Shown piece after piece: positions 44,409 to 53,310 of a stretch of DNA of 64,000 bases. Below the pieces are notes generated by a model that saw nothing but the letters and a program-made list of their open reading frames with translations, searched no databases and was not told where the DNA came from. Source of the stretch: an uncultured Bacilli bacterium (GTDB taxonomy: Bacteria; Bacillota_I; Bacilli_A; RF39; UBA660). The stretch covers positions 34,616-98,615 of the forward strand of contig CAJUCD010000005.1 in NCBI GenBank assembly GCA_910585045.1, written 5' to 3'. A program made the translations under genes and the position numbers. The stretch's first letter is position 1; every line of letters starts with the position of its first letter.

Positions 44409-44562
44409 ATTTTTTCTCCCTTCACTTTTACTTATTACAATAATTGAGAGCTTTTCCTTTTTTTTATTGCATTTTGGAACCATATTCTATAATTCTATTC
44501 AAGGTTCGACATAATTCGCAAAATTATAAGCTATAATAAAGTACTTATCAGGAGGTGTTTGT

Positions 44563-45015
44563 ATGCAAAATGGTAATTTAATAGCAATTTTAAGACTTGA
44601 GAAAGGCCTTACTCAACAATATATGGCTAATATATTAAATATTTCACTTAAAACATATAAGTTATATGAAAGTAATAAGCGCCCTATTTTAATTAATACA
44701 TTAAATAAACTTTGTAATTATTTTAATGTTTCTTTGGATGCTTTATTAAATTTAACTAATAATTTAGATAATGAGATTATTAATAGTGAAATAAATTATA
44801 AAAAGCTATCTTTTCATTTAAGATGTATAAGAAAAAAATATCATTTAACACAAAATGATATTGCTTATTACTTTGGTATTTCTGTAATGAGCGTTTCACG
44901 ATATGAAATGTATCCTAAAACTATTAGTATTACTTATTTATGTAATTTTGCTAAAAAATTTAATATATCTATCGATTATTTATGTGGAAAGACACAAAAA
45001 AAAGAAATACTTTAG
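44563..45015 (+). CDS. Transcriptional regulator with two XRE-type HTH domains
   Basis: 150 aa made of two helix-turn-helix domains (about 5-65 and 80-145): LTQQYMANILNISLKTYKLYE and LTQNDIAYYFGISVMSVSRYE. AGGAGGTG precedes the ATG. Divergent from the exporter operon with a 150-base shared gap, so it is a likely controller of bacteriocin-type genes. Tandem HTH in one chain would let a monomer bind two half-sites. Confidence 0.88.
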   Translation: MQNGNLIAILRLEKGLTQQYMANILNISLKTYKLYESNKRPILINTLNKLCNYFNVSLDALLNLTNNLDNEIINSEINYKKLSFHLRCIRKKYHLTQNDIAYYFGISVMSVSRYEMYPKTISITYLCNFAKKFNISIDYLCGKTQKKEIL

Positions 45016-46172
45016 CTTTTAAGTACTTCTTTTAATAAAACTTCATCATCTTTAAATAGATCATATTTTTTGACAATAAATCTAAATATAACTTTTAAAA
45101 GAGCTATACATGGTGTAGCAATAATCATTCCTACAATACCAAAATAATAGGCGAATACTAGCAATCCTACAATAATTGTTACAGGATGTAATTGCGTTGT
45201 TTTACTCATTACAATTGGTTGTAAAATGTAATTTTCTACTAATTGAACAATTACACAAATGATTAAAACTGCTATACCTGTAAATGATCCTTGTGAAAAA
45301 CCTACAATAACTGCTGCTGCGCCACCAATATATGGCCCTATATAAGGGATTAAATCGGTTAAACCACAAAATATACCAAACAATAATGGGGCGTTTAACC
45401 CTACCATAGCAAACCCAATAGTATCACAAATAAATACCATTAATGCCACTAATAAAGTACCACTAACTGTCTTTCGGACTTCAATACCAATATCAGTTAA
45501 AAGTACTTCTATTTCATATTTATTTTTGTTTGGAACTAATTTTAAAAAGTGTGTGGCTATAGCATCAAAATCAAATAACATATATAATCCTACAACTAAA
45601 CTTATTAATATAGTACCAATGCCTGATGCTAAACTTCCTAATATACCTATTATAGAATCTGGTAATGAATTAGTGAAATTAACTAAATAATTTCCAACAC
45701 TAGCAAATATATTATCTTTAAAACTTGTTAAATCTACTCCACTAATAGAAACTTGATCAATAAAATCACTAATGAAACTTTTAAATTTATCAAGTATAGC
45801 AGGAAGAGTTGCAATTAAATCATTTATTTGCGTATATAAAGTAGGTATTAATATTCTTAAAAATATATATATAAATACTAAGAATATTGTGTATACTAAT
45901 AAACTACCAACTATTCTAGGAATCCCCTTTTTATGCATTTTTGTAACAATTGGATTTAATAACCAAGCAATTACAAAACCGATAAAAAGCGGTGATAAAA
46001 CTTTAAGGAAAGTAAATAAAAGATGCCATACATTAAGATTTTTAAGAATTATTGTTCCACATAAAACAATAGCTACAATCATAACAATATAAAGTAGTTT
46101 TAAAATTTTTTTGGTTAAAGATACTACTTCATTAACTTCTTTATTATCAATTTCCTTATCAAATTTTTTCAT
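45012..46172 (-). CDS. AI-2E family transporter (UPF0118/TqsA-like)
   Basis: 386 aa, about eight membrane helices. Family motifs FVIAWLLNPIV, GLYMLFD, GLTDLIPYIGPYIGG and QPIVMSKTTQLHP are present. These proteins export small molecules or exchange Na+/H+; substrate unknown. Ends four bases inside the convergent regulator and starts two bases after frr. Confidence 0.92.
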   Translation of the reverse strand: MKKFDKEIDNKEVNEVVSLTKKILKLLYIVMIVAIVLCGTIILKNLNVWHLLFTFLKVLSPLFIGFVIAWLLNPIVTKMHKKGIPRIVGSLLVYTIFLVFIYIFLRILIPTLYTQINDLIATLPAILDKFKSFISDFIDQVSISGVDLTSFKDNIFASVGNYLVNFTNSLPDSIIGILGSLASGIGTILISLVVGLYMLFDFDAIATHFLKLVPNKNKYEIEVLLTDIGIEVRKTVSGTLLVALMVFICDTIGFAMVGLNAPLLFGIFCGLTDLIPYIGPYIGGAAAVIVGFSQGSFTGIAVLIICVIVQLVENYILQPIVMSKTTQLHPVTIIVGLLVFAYYFGIVGMIIATPCIALLKVIFRFIVKKYDLFKDDEVLLKEVLKS

Positions 46173-46173
46173 T

Positions 46174-46704
46174 TTAGACCCTCATTAGTTCTGCTTCTTT
46201 TTCTTTAAATATTTCATCTATCTTTTTATTATATGTATTTACTAACTCTTGTATTTCATTTAAAGCATTTTTCTCTTGATCTTCAGGTAACTCTTCTTTT
46301 TTTACTAAGTTATTGGCATCTTGACGAATATTTCTTAGGGCTACTCTTGCTTCTTCACAGGTGTTTTTAGCTAATTTAACATATTCCTTTCTTTTATCTT
46401 CTGTAAGTTCAGGAACTGTTAAAATAATTACTTCACCATTATTTACTGGAGTTATACCTAAATTAGCTTCATTTAAAGCACGTTCAATATCCTTTAGTGC
46501 TCCTTTATCAAAAGGCTTAATCATTAAACTACGAGCTTCAGGTACTGTAATGTTAGCTAGAGATTGGACAGGTGTTGGTGTTCCATAGTAGATAGCATTA
46601 ATACCATTTAACATAGCGGGATTAGCACGTCCTGCTCGAATATTTAATAATCTGCTTTCTAAATTTTCTATTGCTTTTTGCATTTTTATTTCTGTGTTAT
46701 CCAT
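46174..46704 (-). CDS. frr: Ribosome recycling factor
   Basis: 176 aa. N-terminal LLNIRAGRANPAMLNGINAIYYGTPTP, central LMIKPFDKGALKDIERALNEANLG and C-terminal three-helix bundle define RRF. It splits the post-termination complex with EF-G. The usual pyrH gene between tsf and frr is replaced here by a thioredoxin-like gene. Confidence 0.97.
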   Translation of the reverse strand: MDNTEIKMQKAIENLESRLLNIRAGRANPAMLNGINAIYYGTPTPVQSLANITVPEARSLMIKPFDKGALKDIERALNEANLGITPVNNGEVIILTVPELTEDKRKEYVKLAKNTCEEARVALRNIRQDANNLVKKEELPEDQEKNALNEIQELVNTYNKKIDEIFKEKEAELMRV

Positions 46705-46776
46705 ATTATTATTCCTCCTTAATTAAATATTATAACAATATTATAATCTACTTGCATAATTTTTACAATAATCTTA

Positions 46777-47382
46777 TTATTTAGCTTTATTTTTTGAATC
46801 AAGATATTGTAATTGCTCTATAAATTTTTGTTTTAAATAAGTCATTTTAATCCCTATTCTAGAATCGTCCCAATATTCTTTGGGTGTAATATTTCCAATA
46901 TTAATAGAAGTATCGCTATCAAATAACTTAACTGTTCCATTCTCGACAATTATTAAAGTTGGGGCATATATATTTTTAGTACCATCATCAAGTGTAGGCA
47001 AATATTCACTTAACTTTAAAACAATACTTTGATAAGTAGCATTTTTCATTTTACGGTCATCATTAAAATCATAATATAATATTTCTTTGATACCACTTTG
47101 CTTAGCCGTCTCATTTAAAATATTGGCATAATATCCACTCCAAGAATTTTCTTTAAAACCCATAAATATTATTGCAGTTCCACTTCGAAGAATGCTATAT
47201 ACATCGCCAGCATTAACATAATGAAAAACATTATCCTTAGAAACATTTTGGTATTCCTGATCAAATTTTTCATTATCAACTATAACTTTGGTACTAAAAT
47301 CTTGAGCACCAATATATATGAAGGCTACTATAATTAAAATAAATAGAAGTCCTTGTAAAAATCTTTTTATATTCTTATTCAT
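46777..47382 (-). CDS. Membrane-anchored thioredoxin-like protein without CxxC
   Basis: 201 aa. An N-terminal signal/anchor (9-25) and an extracytoplasmic thioredoxin-like domain with IIFMGFKENSWSGYYAN where WCxxC would be and a cis-Pro-like YAPTLIIVENG. No catalytic cysteines, so it is not an oxidoreductase; a chaperone or binding role is inferred. Its own TATAAT precedes the gene. Confidence 0.72.
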   Translation of the reverse strand: MNKNIKRFLQGLLFILIIVAFIYIGAQDFSTKVIVDNEKFDQEYQNVSKDNVFHYVNAGDVYSILRSGTAIIFMGFKENSWSGYYANILNETAKQSGIKEILYYDFNDDRKMKNATYQSIVLKLSEYLPTLDDGTKNIYAPTLIIVENGTVKLFDSDTSINIGNITPKEYWDDSRIGIKMTYLKQKFIEQLQYLDSKNKAK

Positions 47383-47483
47383 AATTCATCACTTATTTAT
47401 ATTATAACATTTATAACTTATTATATTAAGAAAAAACATCTTTCTGTGTTAAGTTGATGTATATTGAAAATGAACTTTAAATA

Positions 47484-47512
47484 ACAAAAAAACTAATTCT
47501 TTTGAACTAGTT
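47484..47512 (-). terminator. Terminator of the rpsB-tsf operon
   Basis: Nine-pair hairpin AACTAGTTC-AAAA-GAATTAGTT followed by a T-run; overlaps the tsf stop codon. Confidence 0.85.
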
Positions 47513-48385
47513 TCCTTTTATTTGATTCATTACTTCTTCAGCAAAGTTTTCACTTCTTTTTTCCATACCTTCGCCTACTTCGTATCTAATCATAGTTTTA
47601 ATTTCACCATTGTTATTTTTAACATAAGTAGCAACATTTATATCGCCATCTTTAATGAATGGTTGTTCAGCTAAACAAATTTCTTTGAAATGTTTCTTTA
47701 TTCTTCCTTCAACCATTTTTTCAGCAATTTCAGCCGGTTTACCTTCACCCATAGCAATTTCTTTTTGAATAGAACGCTCATGAGCTATTACTTCTTCTGG
47801 AATATCAGCTTCAAATACATAAACAGGTTTCATAGCTGCTGATTGCATAGCAACATCTTTGGCAACAGCTTCATTTGCACCTTTTAAAACAGTTAAAACA
47901 GCAATCTTTCCGCCCATGTGTAAGTAAGAACCGAAAACTTCATCATCACTTTTTTCTATAACTTCAATTCTTCTTAAAGATAGTTTTTCGCCTATTTTAG
48001 CTGTTTTAGCAATGATTAAATCATTAATAGTTCCTTCTTCTGTTTGTAATTCTAAAGCTTCTTCTAAAGTCTTTATACTGCTATTAAGGATTGTATTTCC
48101 TATAGTATCAATCATACCAGTAAATTCTTCATTTTTACTAACAAAATCTGTTTCAGAATTTACTTCTATTATTACAGCTCGATTATTATTAGTATAGATA
48201 TTAGCTAAACCTTCAGCTGCAATACGAGCAGCTTTCTTTTCACTTTTAGCAATACCTTTTTCTCTTAGCCAATCAACAGCAGCGTTCATATCGCCATTTG
48301 TTTCAGCTAAAGCTTTTTTACAATCCATCATACCTGCGCCAGTTTTTTCACGTAGGTCTTTTACCATACTTGCAGTAACTTCCAT
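47507..48385 (-). CDS. tsf: Elongation factor Ts
   Basis: 292 aa. N-terminal LREKTGAGMMDCKKALAE and VIIEVNSETDFVSKNEEF are diagnostic. Exchanges GDP for GTP on EF-Tu. Full-length with both core domains; 22 bases after rpsB in a two-gene operon. Confidence 0.98.
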   Translation of the reverse strand: MEVTASMVKDLREKTGAGMMDCKKALAETNGDMNAAVDWLREKGIAKSEKKAARIAAEGLANIYTNNNRAVIIEVNSETDFVSKNEEFTGMIDTIGNTILNSSIKTLEEALELQTEEGTINDLIIAKTAKIGEKLSLRRIEVIEKSDDEVFGSYLHMGGKIAVLTVLKGANEAVAKDVAMQSAAMKPVYVFEADIPEEVIAHERSIQKEIAMGEGKPAEIAEKMVEGRIKKHFKEICLAEQPFIKDGDINVATYVKNNNGEIKTMIRYEVGEGMEKRSENFAEEVMNQIKGN

Positions 48386-48406
48386 AATATCCTCCTATTA
48401 TTTTAT

Positions 48407-49348
48407 TTATTTTAAATTTTCAATTAATTCGTCTTTTTTCATAGTTGAATAACCTTTAATGCCTTTTTCTTTAGCAATAGCTTTTAAATCGCTTAGAGTC
48501 ATAGCACTATAATCAGTTTCTTCTTTTTTTTCTAAAACTTTCTCAGCTTTTTTAGCTGGTTTATCGTTTCTTTCTTCAACTTTTTTTGGTTCTTCTTTGA
48601 TTAACTCATCCATTGATTTAGTTTCTTTAACTTTTTTATCTTCTTCAGTTACATAATCAACCATTTCTAAATTACGTGATTCACAAATAGCATTTGCTAA
48701 AACGCCTAAGATAACCTTAACGCTTCTAACAGCATCATCATTACCAGGAATTACAAAATCTACATCATCTGGATCGCAGTTTGTATCAACAATACCAAAA
48801 ACTGGAATTCTTAATTTTCTTGCTTCACGAATAGCATTAATTTCCTTTTTAGGGTCTACAATTATTAAAGCATTAGGTAATTTATCCATAGCACGAATAC
48901 CACATAAAATTTTATTTAGTTTTTCGTACTCTTTCTTTAAACCAATAACTTCTTTTTTAGGTAATACTTCAAATCTGCCATCAGATTCCATAGCTTCAAT
49001 TTCTTCAAGTCTTCTAACTCTTCTTCTGATAGTTCTGAAATTTGTAAGTGTTCCACCTAACCATCTTTCAGTTACATAATAAGAATTACTTCTGTCAGCT
49101 TCTTCTTTTGCAACTTCTTGAGCTTGCTTTTTAGTTCCTACAAATAGGAATGTACCTCCATTATCAGCGATAGCTTTAACTTCAGCGTAAGCTTCTTCCA
49201 TTTTTTTGGTAGTTTTTTCAAGATCGATTATATAAATATCCTCTCTTGTTCCAAAAATATACTCTTTCATTTTAGGATTCCATCTTTTTGTTTGATGTCC
49301 AAAATGAACTCCTGCTTCTAATAAATAACTCATAGAAACAACGGCCAT
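48407..49348 (-). CDS. rpsB: 30S ribosomal protein S2 with C-terminal SAP-like extension
   Basis: About 313 aa, longer than the usual 230-260. The S2 body ([19 protein letters not shown] ... [19 protein letters not shown]) is followed by a charged linker (about 235-270) and a small domain [33 protein letters not shown], which has the SAP/Rho-N-type helix-turn-helix look. The ATG at 49346-49348 follows GGAAGGTG and gives [13 protein letters not shown], matching the family start. Confidence 0.95.
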   Translation of the reverse strand: MAVVSMSYLLEAGVHFGHQTKRWNPKMKEYIFGTREDIYIIDLEKTTKKMEEAYAEVKAIADNGGTFLFVGTKKQAQEVAKEEADRSNSYYVTERWLGGTLTNFRTIRRRVRRLEEIEAMESDGRFEVLPKKEVIGLKKEYEKLNKILCGIRAMDKLPNALIIVDPKKEINAIREARKLRIPVFGIVDTNCDPDDVDFVIPGNDDAVRSVKVILGVLANAICESRNLEMVDYVTEEDKKVKETKSMDELIKEEPKKVEERNDKPAKKAEKVLEKKEETDYSAMTLSDLKAIAKEKGIKGYSTMKKDELIENLK

Positions 49349-49378
49349 AAATAGCACCTTCCTTTCGTTTTTTACCTC

Positions 49379-49442
49379 TTAGTATTTTCAAACACTTTAT
49401 GCCACTACTCTTCGTAGCACTAGGTATAAAGCTAAATACTAA
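49379..49442 (-). ncRNA. rpsB leader RNA, probable S2 autoregulatory structure
   Basis: A long nested stem-loop directly upstream of rpsB: closing arms TTAGTATTT/AATACTAA, then CTTTAT/ATAAAG, then CTAC-GAAGA-GTAG. It lies within the untranslated leader before GGAAGGTG. S2 leader motifs are known for Lactobacillales; homology here is inferred from position and structure. Confidence 0.6.
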
Positions 49443-49488
49443 TGTGTATTTGCAATTTACATGCCAAAATTATTTTACTATATATTAT

Positions 49489-49524
49489 AAAAAAAAACAA
49501 GCAATTATGATTATTTATGCTTGT
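49489..49524 (-). terminator. Terminator of the Ig-repeat surface protein gene
   Basis: ACAAGCA/TGCTTGT stem followed by a run of nine T on the minus strand, 12 bases after the stop codon. The T-run may also hold the rpsB -35 (TTGTTT, 17 bases, TAAAAT). Confidence 0.85.
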
Positions 49525-49535
49525 TTTAGAAAAAT

Positions 49536-52500
49536 TTATTTTATTATTTCTAGCATTGTATTTGTTATTTCTGTAGCTAAAATATTTAATGAACCTGTAT
49601 TTTTTGCTACAATTATTTTAGAAATATTTATATTTACATGACCTACATTACCATATAAATCTCTTAGAACTACGTCTTCATCAATTGTAGATTCTGTGTA
49701 AGTTTTAATGAATTTTGTAGCATTAGTTCCAGCAATCATTATCCAACCGTTTGGTGGAGTTAAAATTGGTTTAGAAGTGATAATTTCCACTACAAGATTA
49801 TTATTTTCATCAAAGCTATATTTAATATTATTACTATCTACTTCTGGAATAACTTTATTAATATTTACAACTCGATATGGTACTTCTTTACTATTGCCAT
49901 ATAAATCAGTTACAAGAACTACACCACTCGTATCGCTTTCAAACGTTTTTGAAATTGATAACTTATCAGCACTTAATACCCAGCCATCAGTAGGAGCTAT
50001 TAATTCTTCTTCTGCACTGATAGTAACTATAACATCTCTATTAGTACGATCGTTATCATTACTTGTTTTTACTGTAATACCTGTAACTTCATTATCTATT
50101 CCTTTTATTGTATAGTAAGCAGTAGTTGTATTGCCTGCTAAATCTGAGATAAGAACCTCTCCTGCAGCGATATTCTCATAAAAGACTTTTGAAATAGATA
50201 GTTTATCAGCACTTAGTACCCAGTTGTCTCCAATCTCTTGTAATTCTTTATTAGCTGTTATAGCAACAGTAACATTATTAGTAGTTATTTTTCCATCTTC
50301 ATTACTAGTAGTTACTTTTAATATTTTAGGAGCATTACGATCAATATTATTTACAGTAATTAAAGCTTTTCCTACATTACCAAATAAATCTCGTAAAATA
50401 ACTTCCTCATTAGTTACATTATCTGTAAATGTTTTGCGGAATACTTTAGCATCTGTTCCTGGAACCATTACCCAACCATTTGGTGGAGTTAAAATTGGCT
50501 TAGAAGTAGTAATTTCTACAACCACTTCGCCATTAGTTGGAGTGCTAGGATTATATTTTATATTATCATTTAATACTTCAGGAATTGTTTTATCAATATT
50601 AACAACCTTATATCCTACATAAACTGTATTTCCATTGGTATAAGTTAAGAATACAAAACCACTGGTGTTTTCGCTAAATACTTTTGTTAATACTTTGGAA
50701 TCACTAGATAATGTCCAACCTGGAATTGGTTCAATTTCTTTATTAGATGTAATAGTAACAGTAACATCTAAATTAGTTCTATTGCCATCATTAGATGTAC
50801 TAACTACTATTCCTGCTGGAATTTCAAAATCTAAGCTAGCAATATAAGATATATTAACTTCATTACCTGCTAAATCTGAAATAGTTACTGTCCCGCTTTC
50901 ATTTAAGTTAAATTTTTTAATTAATTCTTTTTGGTCAGATGATAGTGTCCAACCTTCTACTTCTTTAATCTTTTCATTAGTTGTAATTCTAATAGTAACA
51001 GTACCATCACTATTTGCTTCAGTTGATATTATATATTCTGGAGCTTTTTTATCAATATTAGTAATGCTTATTATTTCTTCTATAAAACTAGTTTCATCTT
51101 CTGCGTCATAAATAGTTATAGCATCAGCATCGATATTTTCAGTATATATTTTAGAAATTGATAACTCATCAGCACTAATTGTCCAGCCCGGAACTGCTTT
51201 AATCTTTCTATTAGCAGTAATAATTACTTCAATATCTTTATTTGTTATTTCTTCAGTACTTTTTGTAATTTCAACTTTTAAAACTGGCTTTGGTATTGAA
51301 TCTACTTCGATATTAGCAATAGTCATATTGCCTGCCTCATCATATACTTGAACTACAGCTGTTGTGTTTTCAGTGAATGTTTTAGTTAAGCTAAGTTTAT
51401 CTGGTGCTAAAGTCCAACCATTTAAAGGTTGTAAAGCTTTATTTGAAGAAATAGTTACTACTACACCATCAGTAATATCTTTATTTGTTATATTAAGAAC
51501 TGGAGATGTTTTATCAATATTTTTTACACTATATGTTACTTGTTTTTCATTACCTGCTAAATCGCTTATTGTAATTGTTTCAGATATATTACTTGAAACA
51601 GTTTTAGTTAATGTTTTTTGGTCAGATGATAGTGTCCAACCAGCAAGATATTTTATTTCTTCATTGCTTATGATAGTAACTATAACATCTTTATTTGTTA
51701 AAACTGTTGTACTATAATTTATAGTTAATTCTGGTGCTAAATTATCTATTGTAAAAGATATACTACTTTCATTATAAGCTTTATCATATACTATTATATT
51801 ATACTTACCATCTTGTTTAATATTTTTTAAATCTTCTAGAGTTACTGGTACACCATTTAATAAAATAGTTTTAATATTTTCATCTATTATACTTAAAGAT
51901 GCACTTTGAATAATTGCGTTATTTGTTACTCCATTAATTATTGGACTAGTATGATCATTTAATATCTTATTAATATTATTTAACATATTTAATAATTCTT
52001 GTTGTTCATTTATATTAGAAAGATTATTAATTTGTTCTATTAAATTATTAGAATCTCTAAAAATAGTAGCTAATACTATGTCATCTTTGTTTTTAGCAGC
52101 TTCAATTTTATTATTTAATTCATTTAAAATGTTTTTTATATTTTGATATGGATTTTCATTAGGTTTAATTGGTATAGAATCATCTGGTTTTGTATTATTA
52201 CCTGTTGAACCATTTGTTGAACCTGAATTTCCAGGACTAGCACTTGAATTATTACCACCCTGATTATTTGATGAATTATTTCCTCCATTATTTGAATTGT
52301 TGCTACTACTTTGATTGTTATCATTATTAGTATCTTCATTGTCTATGGTGGGATTATTATCTATATTATCATCAGAATTTCCCGGAATATTACCGATATC
52401 ATCATTGTTTTCGGAATTGTTATTATATCCATTATTTCCTGAATTATTAGTGCTATTCTTATCATCTTTTATGGTGTCGCCTTCTGTTTTTAATGATTCA

Positions 52501-52577
52501 CTAGGTCCAGCAAAAACAAAGGTTCCTAGGCACAAAAATAAAACTATTGCAATAATAGCAACTTTTTTCTTATCCAT
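49536..52577 (-). CDS. Large secreted Ig-like repeat protein, 1013 aa
   Basis: Sec signal MDKKKVAIIAIVLFLCLGTFVFAG, a low-complexity Asn/Ser/Gly linker (about 38-145), a helical segment (145-215) and then one Ig-like domain and nine tandem repeats of about 80 aa. Each repeat has V-x-V-T-I-x-x-N/S-x-x-I/L, a GWTLSSDK-type Trp motif, then V-x-I-x-D-x-x-G-N-x. No LPxTG, transmembrane tail or SLH domain is seen, so attachment is by other means. Its own promoter and terminator make it a separate transcript from the pilus-like locus upstream. Confidence 0.85.
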   Translation of the reverse strand: MDKKKVAIIAIVLFLCLGTFVFAGPSESLKTEGDTIKDDKNSTNNSGNNGYNNNSENNDDIGNIPGNSDDNIDNNPTIDNEDTNNDNNQSSSNNSNNGGNNSSNNQGGNNSSASPGNSGSTNGSTGNNTKPDDSIPIKPNENPYQNIKNILNELNNKIEAAKNKDDIVLATIFRDSNNLIEQINNLSNINEQQELLNMLNNINKILNDHTSPIINGVTNNAIIQSASLSIIDENIKTILLNGVPVTLEDLKNIKQDGKYNIIVYDKAYNESSISFTIDNLAPELTINYSTTVLTNKDVIVTIISNEEIKYLAGWTLSSDQKTLTKTVSSNISETITISDLAGNEKQVTYSVKNIDKTSPVLNITNKDITDGVVVTISSNKALQPLNGWTLAPDKLSLTKTFTENTTAVVQVYDEAGNMTIANIEVDSIPKPVLKVEITKSTEEITNKDIEVIITANRKIKAVPGWTISADELSISKIYTENIDADAITIYDAEDETSFIEEIISITNIDKKAPEYIISTEANSDGTVTIRITTNEKIKEVEGWTLSSDQKELIKKFNLNESGTVTISDLAGNEVNISYIASLDFEIPAGIVVSTSNDGNRTNLDVTVTITSNKEIEPIPGWTLSSDSKVLTKVFSENTSGFVFLTYTNGNTVYVGYKVVNIDKTIPEVLNDNIKYNPSTPTNGEVVVEITTSKPILTPPNGWVMVPGTDAKVFRKTFTDNVTNEEVILRDLFGNVGKALITVNNIDRNAPKILKVTTSNEDGKITTNNVTVAITANKELQEIGDNWVLSADKLSISKVFYENIAAGEVLISDLAGNTTTAYYTIKGIDNEVTGITVKTSNDNDRTNRDVIVTISAEEELIAPTDGWVLSADKLSISKTFESDTSGVVLVTDLYGNSKEVPYRVVNINKVIPEVDSNNIKYSFDENNNLVVEIITSKPILTPPNGWIMIAGTNATKFIKTYTESTIDEDVVLRDLYGNVGHVNINISKIIVAKNTGSLNILATEITNTMLEIIK

Positions 52578-52604
52578 ATATATACACTTCCTTATTGTAT
52601 TTCA

Positions 52605-52634
52605 ATTATACCATATGAAAGAATTAAATTGCAA
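52605..52634 (-). promoter_or_regulatory. Promoter of the Ig-repeat protein gene
   Basis: TTGCAA (52629-52634), 18 bases, TATAAT (52605-52610), 28 bases upstream of the ATG on the minus strand. Confidence 0.7.
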
Positions 52635-52687
52635 TATCTTTAAAGCAACTTATAATTATATATATGTAATTTTAAGAACTATTATTT

Positions 52688-53215
52688 TTATAAAAATTTT
52701 ATCTTAGTTAATGGCCAAAACCTAAAAGATATTTTACCATTAATATCACTCTTTTTTATTAATCCTATTTCTCTACTATCAACAGAATTTTCGCGATTAT
52801 CACCTAAAACTAAGTAATTATCTTCTGGTATTTTTTGATAATTTAAGTCGCTTAAACGAAAATCTGGATAACTCATGTTTTCTTTTAAATAATTTTCTTC
52901 ATAAATTTTATCATTAATATATAATTTACTATTAATAATTTCTACCTTATCACCTGGTAAGCCTATCACTCTTTTTATTAAATATTTACCATCGGCATAT
53001 TTCAGAGAAATTATATCTCCTCTTTTTACTTTACTAAAACGATACTTGAACTTATTTAGTATTAAAACTTCACCATCTTGGAGACCAGGATTCATAGAAT
53101 CTCCAACAACTTGAGTTATTGAAAAAATATAAGTTATTGTAAATAATATAGCACATATAATAAGAAAATACTTTGCCATATCTAATAAAAATTCTTTTAT
53201 GCTTAGCCAATCCAT
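52688..53215 (-). CDS. lepB: Type I signal peptidase (LepB/SipS type)
   Basis: 175 aa. One membrane helix, catalytic Ser in VVGDSMNPGLQDG and general-base Lys in KYLIKRVIGLPGD, plus box E GDNRENSVDSRE. A standard prokaryotic Ser-Lys enzyme, unlike the two Ser-His SipW-type enzymes nearby. The ATG at 53213-53215 follows GGAGTAATAA. Located inside the surface-protein locus, so it may serve those clients. Confidence 0.95.
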   Translation of the reverse strand: MDWLSIKEFLLDMAKYFLIICAILFTITYIFSITQVVGDSMNPGLQDGEVLILNKFKYRFSKVKRGDIISLKYADGKYLIKRVIGLPGDKVEIINSKLYINDKIYEENYLKENMSYPDFRLSDLNYQKIPEDNYLVLGDNRENSVDSREIGLIKKSDINGKISFRFWPLTKIKFL

Positions 53216-53263
53216 ATTTATTACTCCTATACTAGACAAATTATATAATAATTTTTAGGGATA

Positions 53264-53302
53264 AGCAAGTTAATTTTTAGGTACCATTTTTATTAACTTG
53301 CT
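53264..53302. repeat. Perfect 11-base inverted repeat
   Basis: AGCAAGTTAAT and ATTAACTTGCT around a 17-base loop with GGTACC at the centre. It lies immediately after the 528-aa gene's stop. Without a T-run on either side it is a poor intrinsic terminator; mRNA stabilisation is possible. Confidence 0.6.
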
Positions 53303-53310
53303 ATTTGTTT

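Noticed and set aside
49536..52577. CRISPR-like repeats in the repeat-rich region
   Set aside because: Repetition is at the protein-domain level with about 240-base periods and no spacers.
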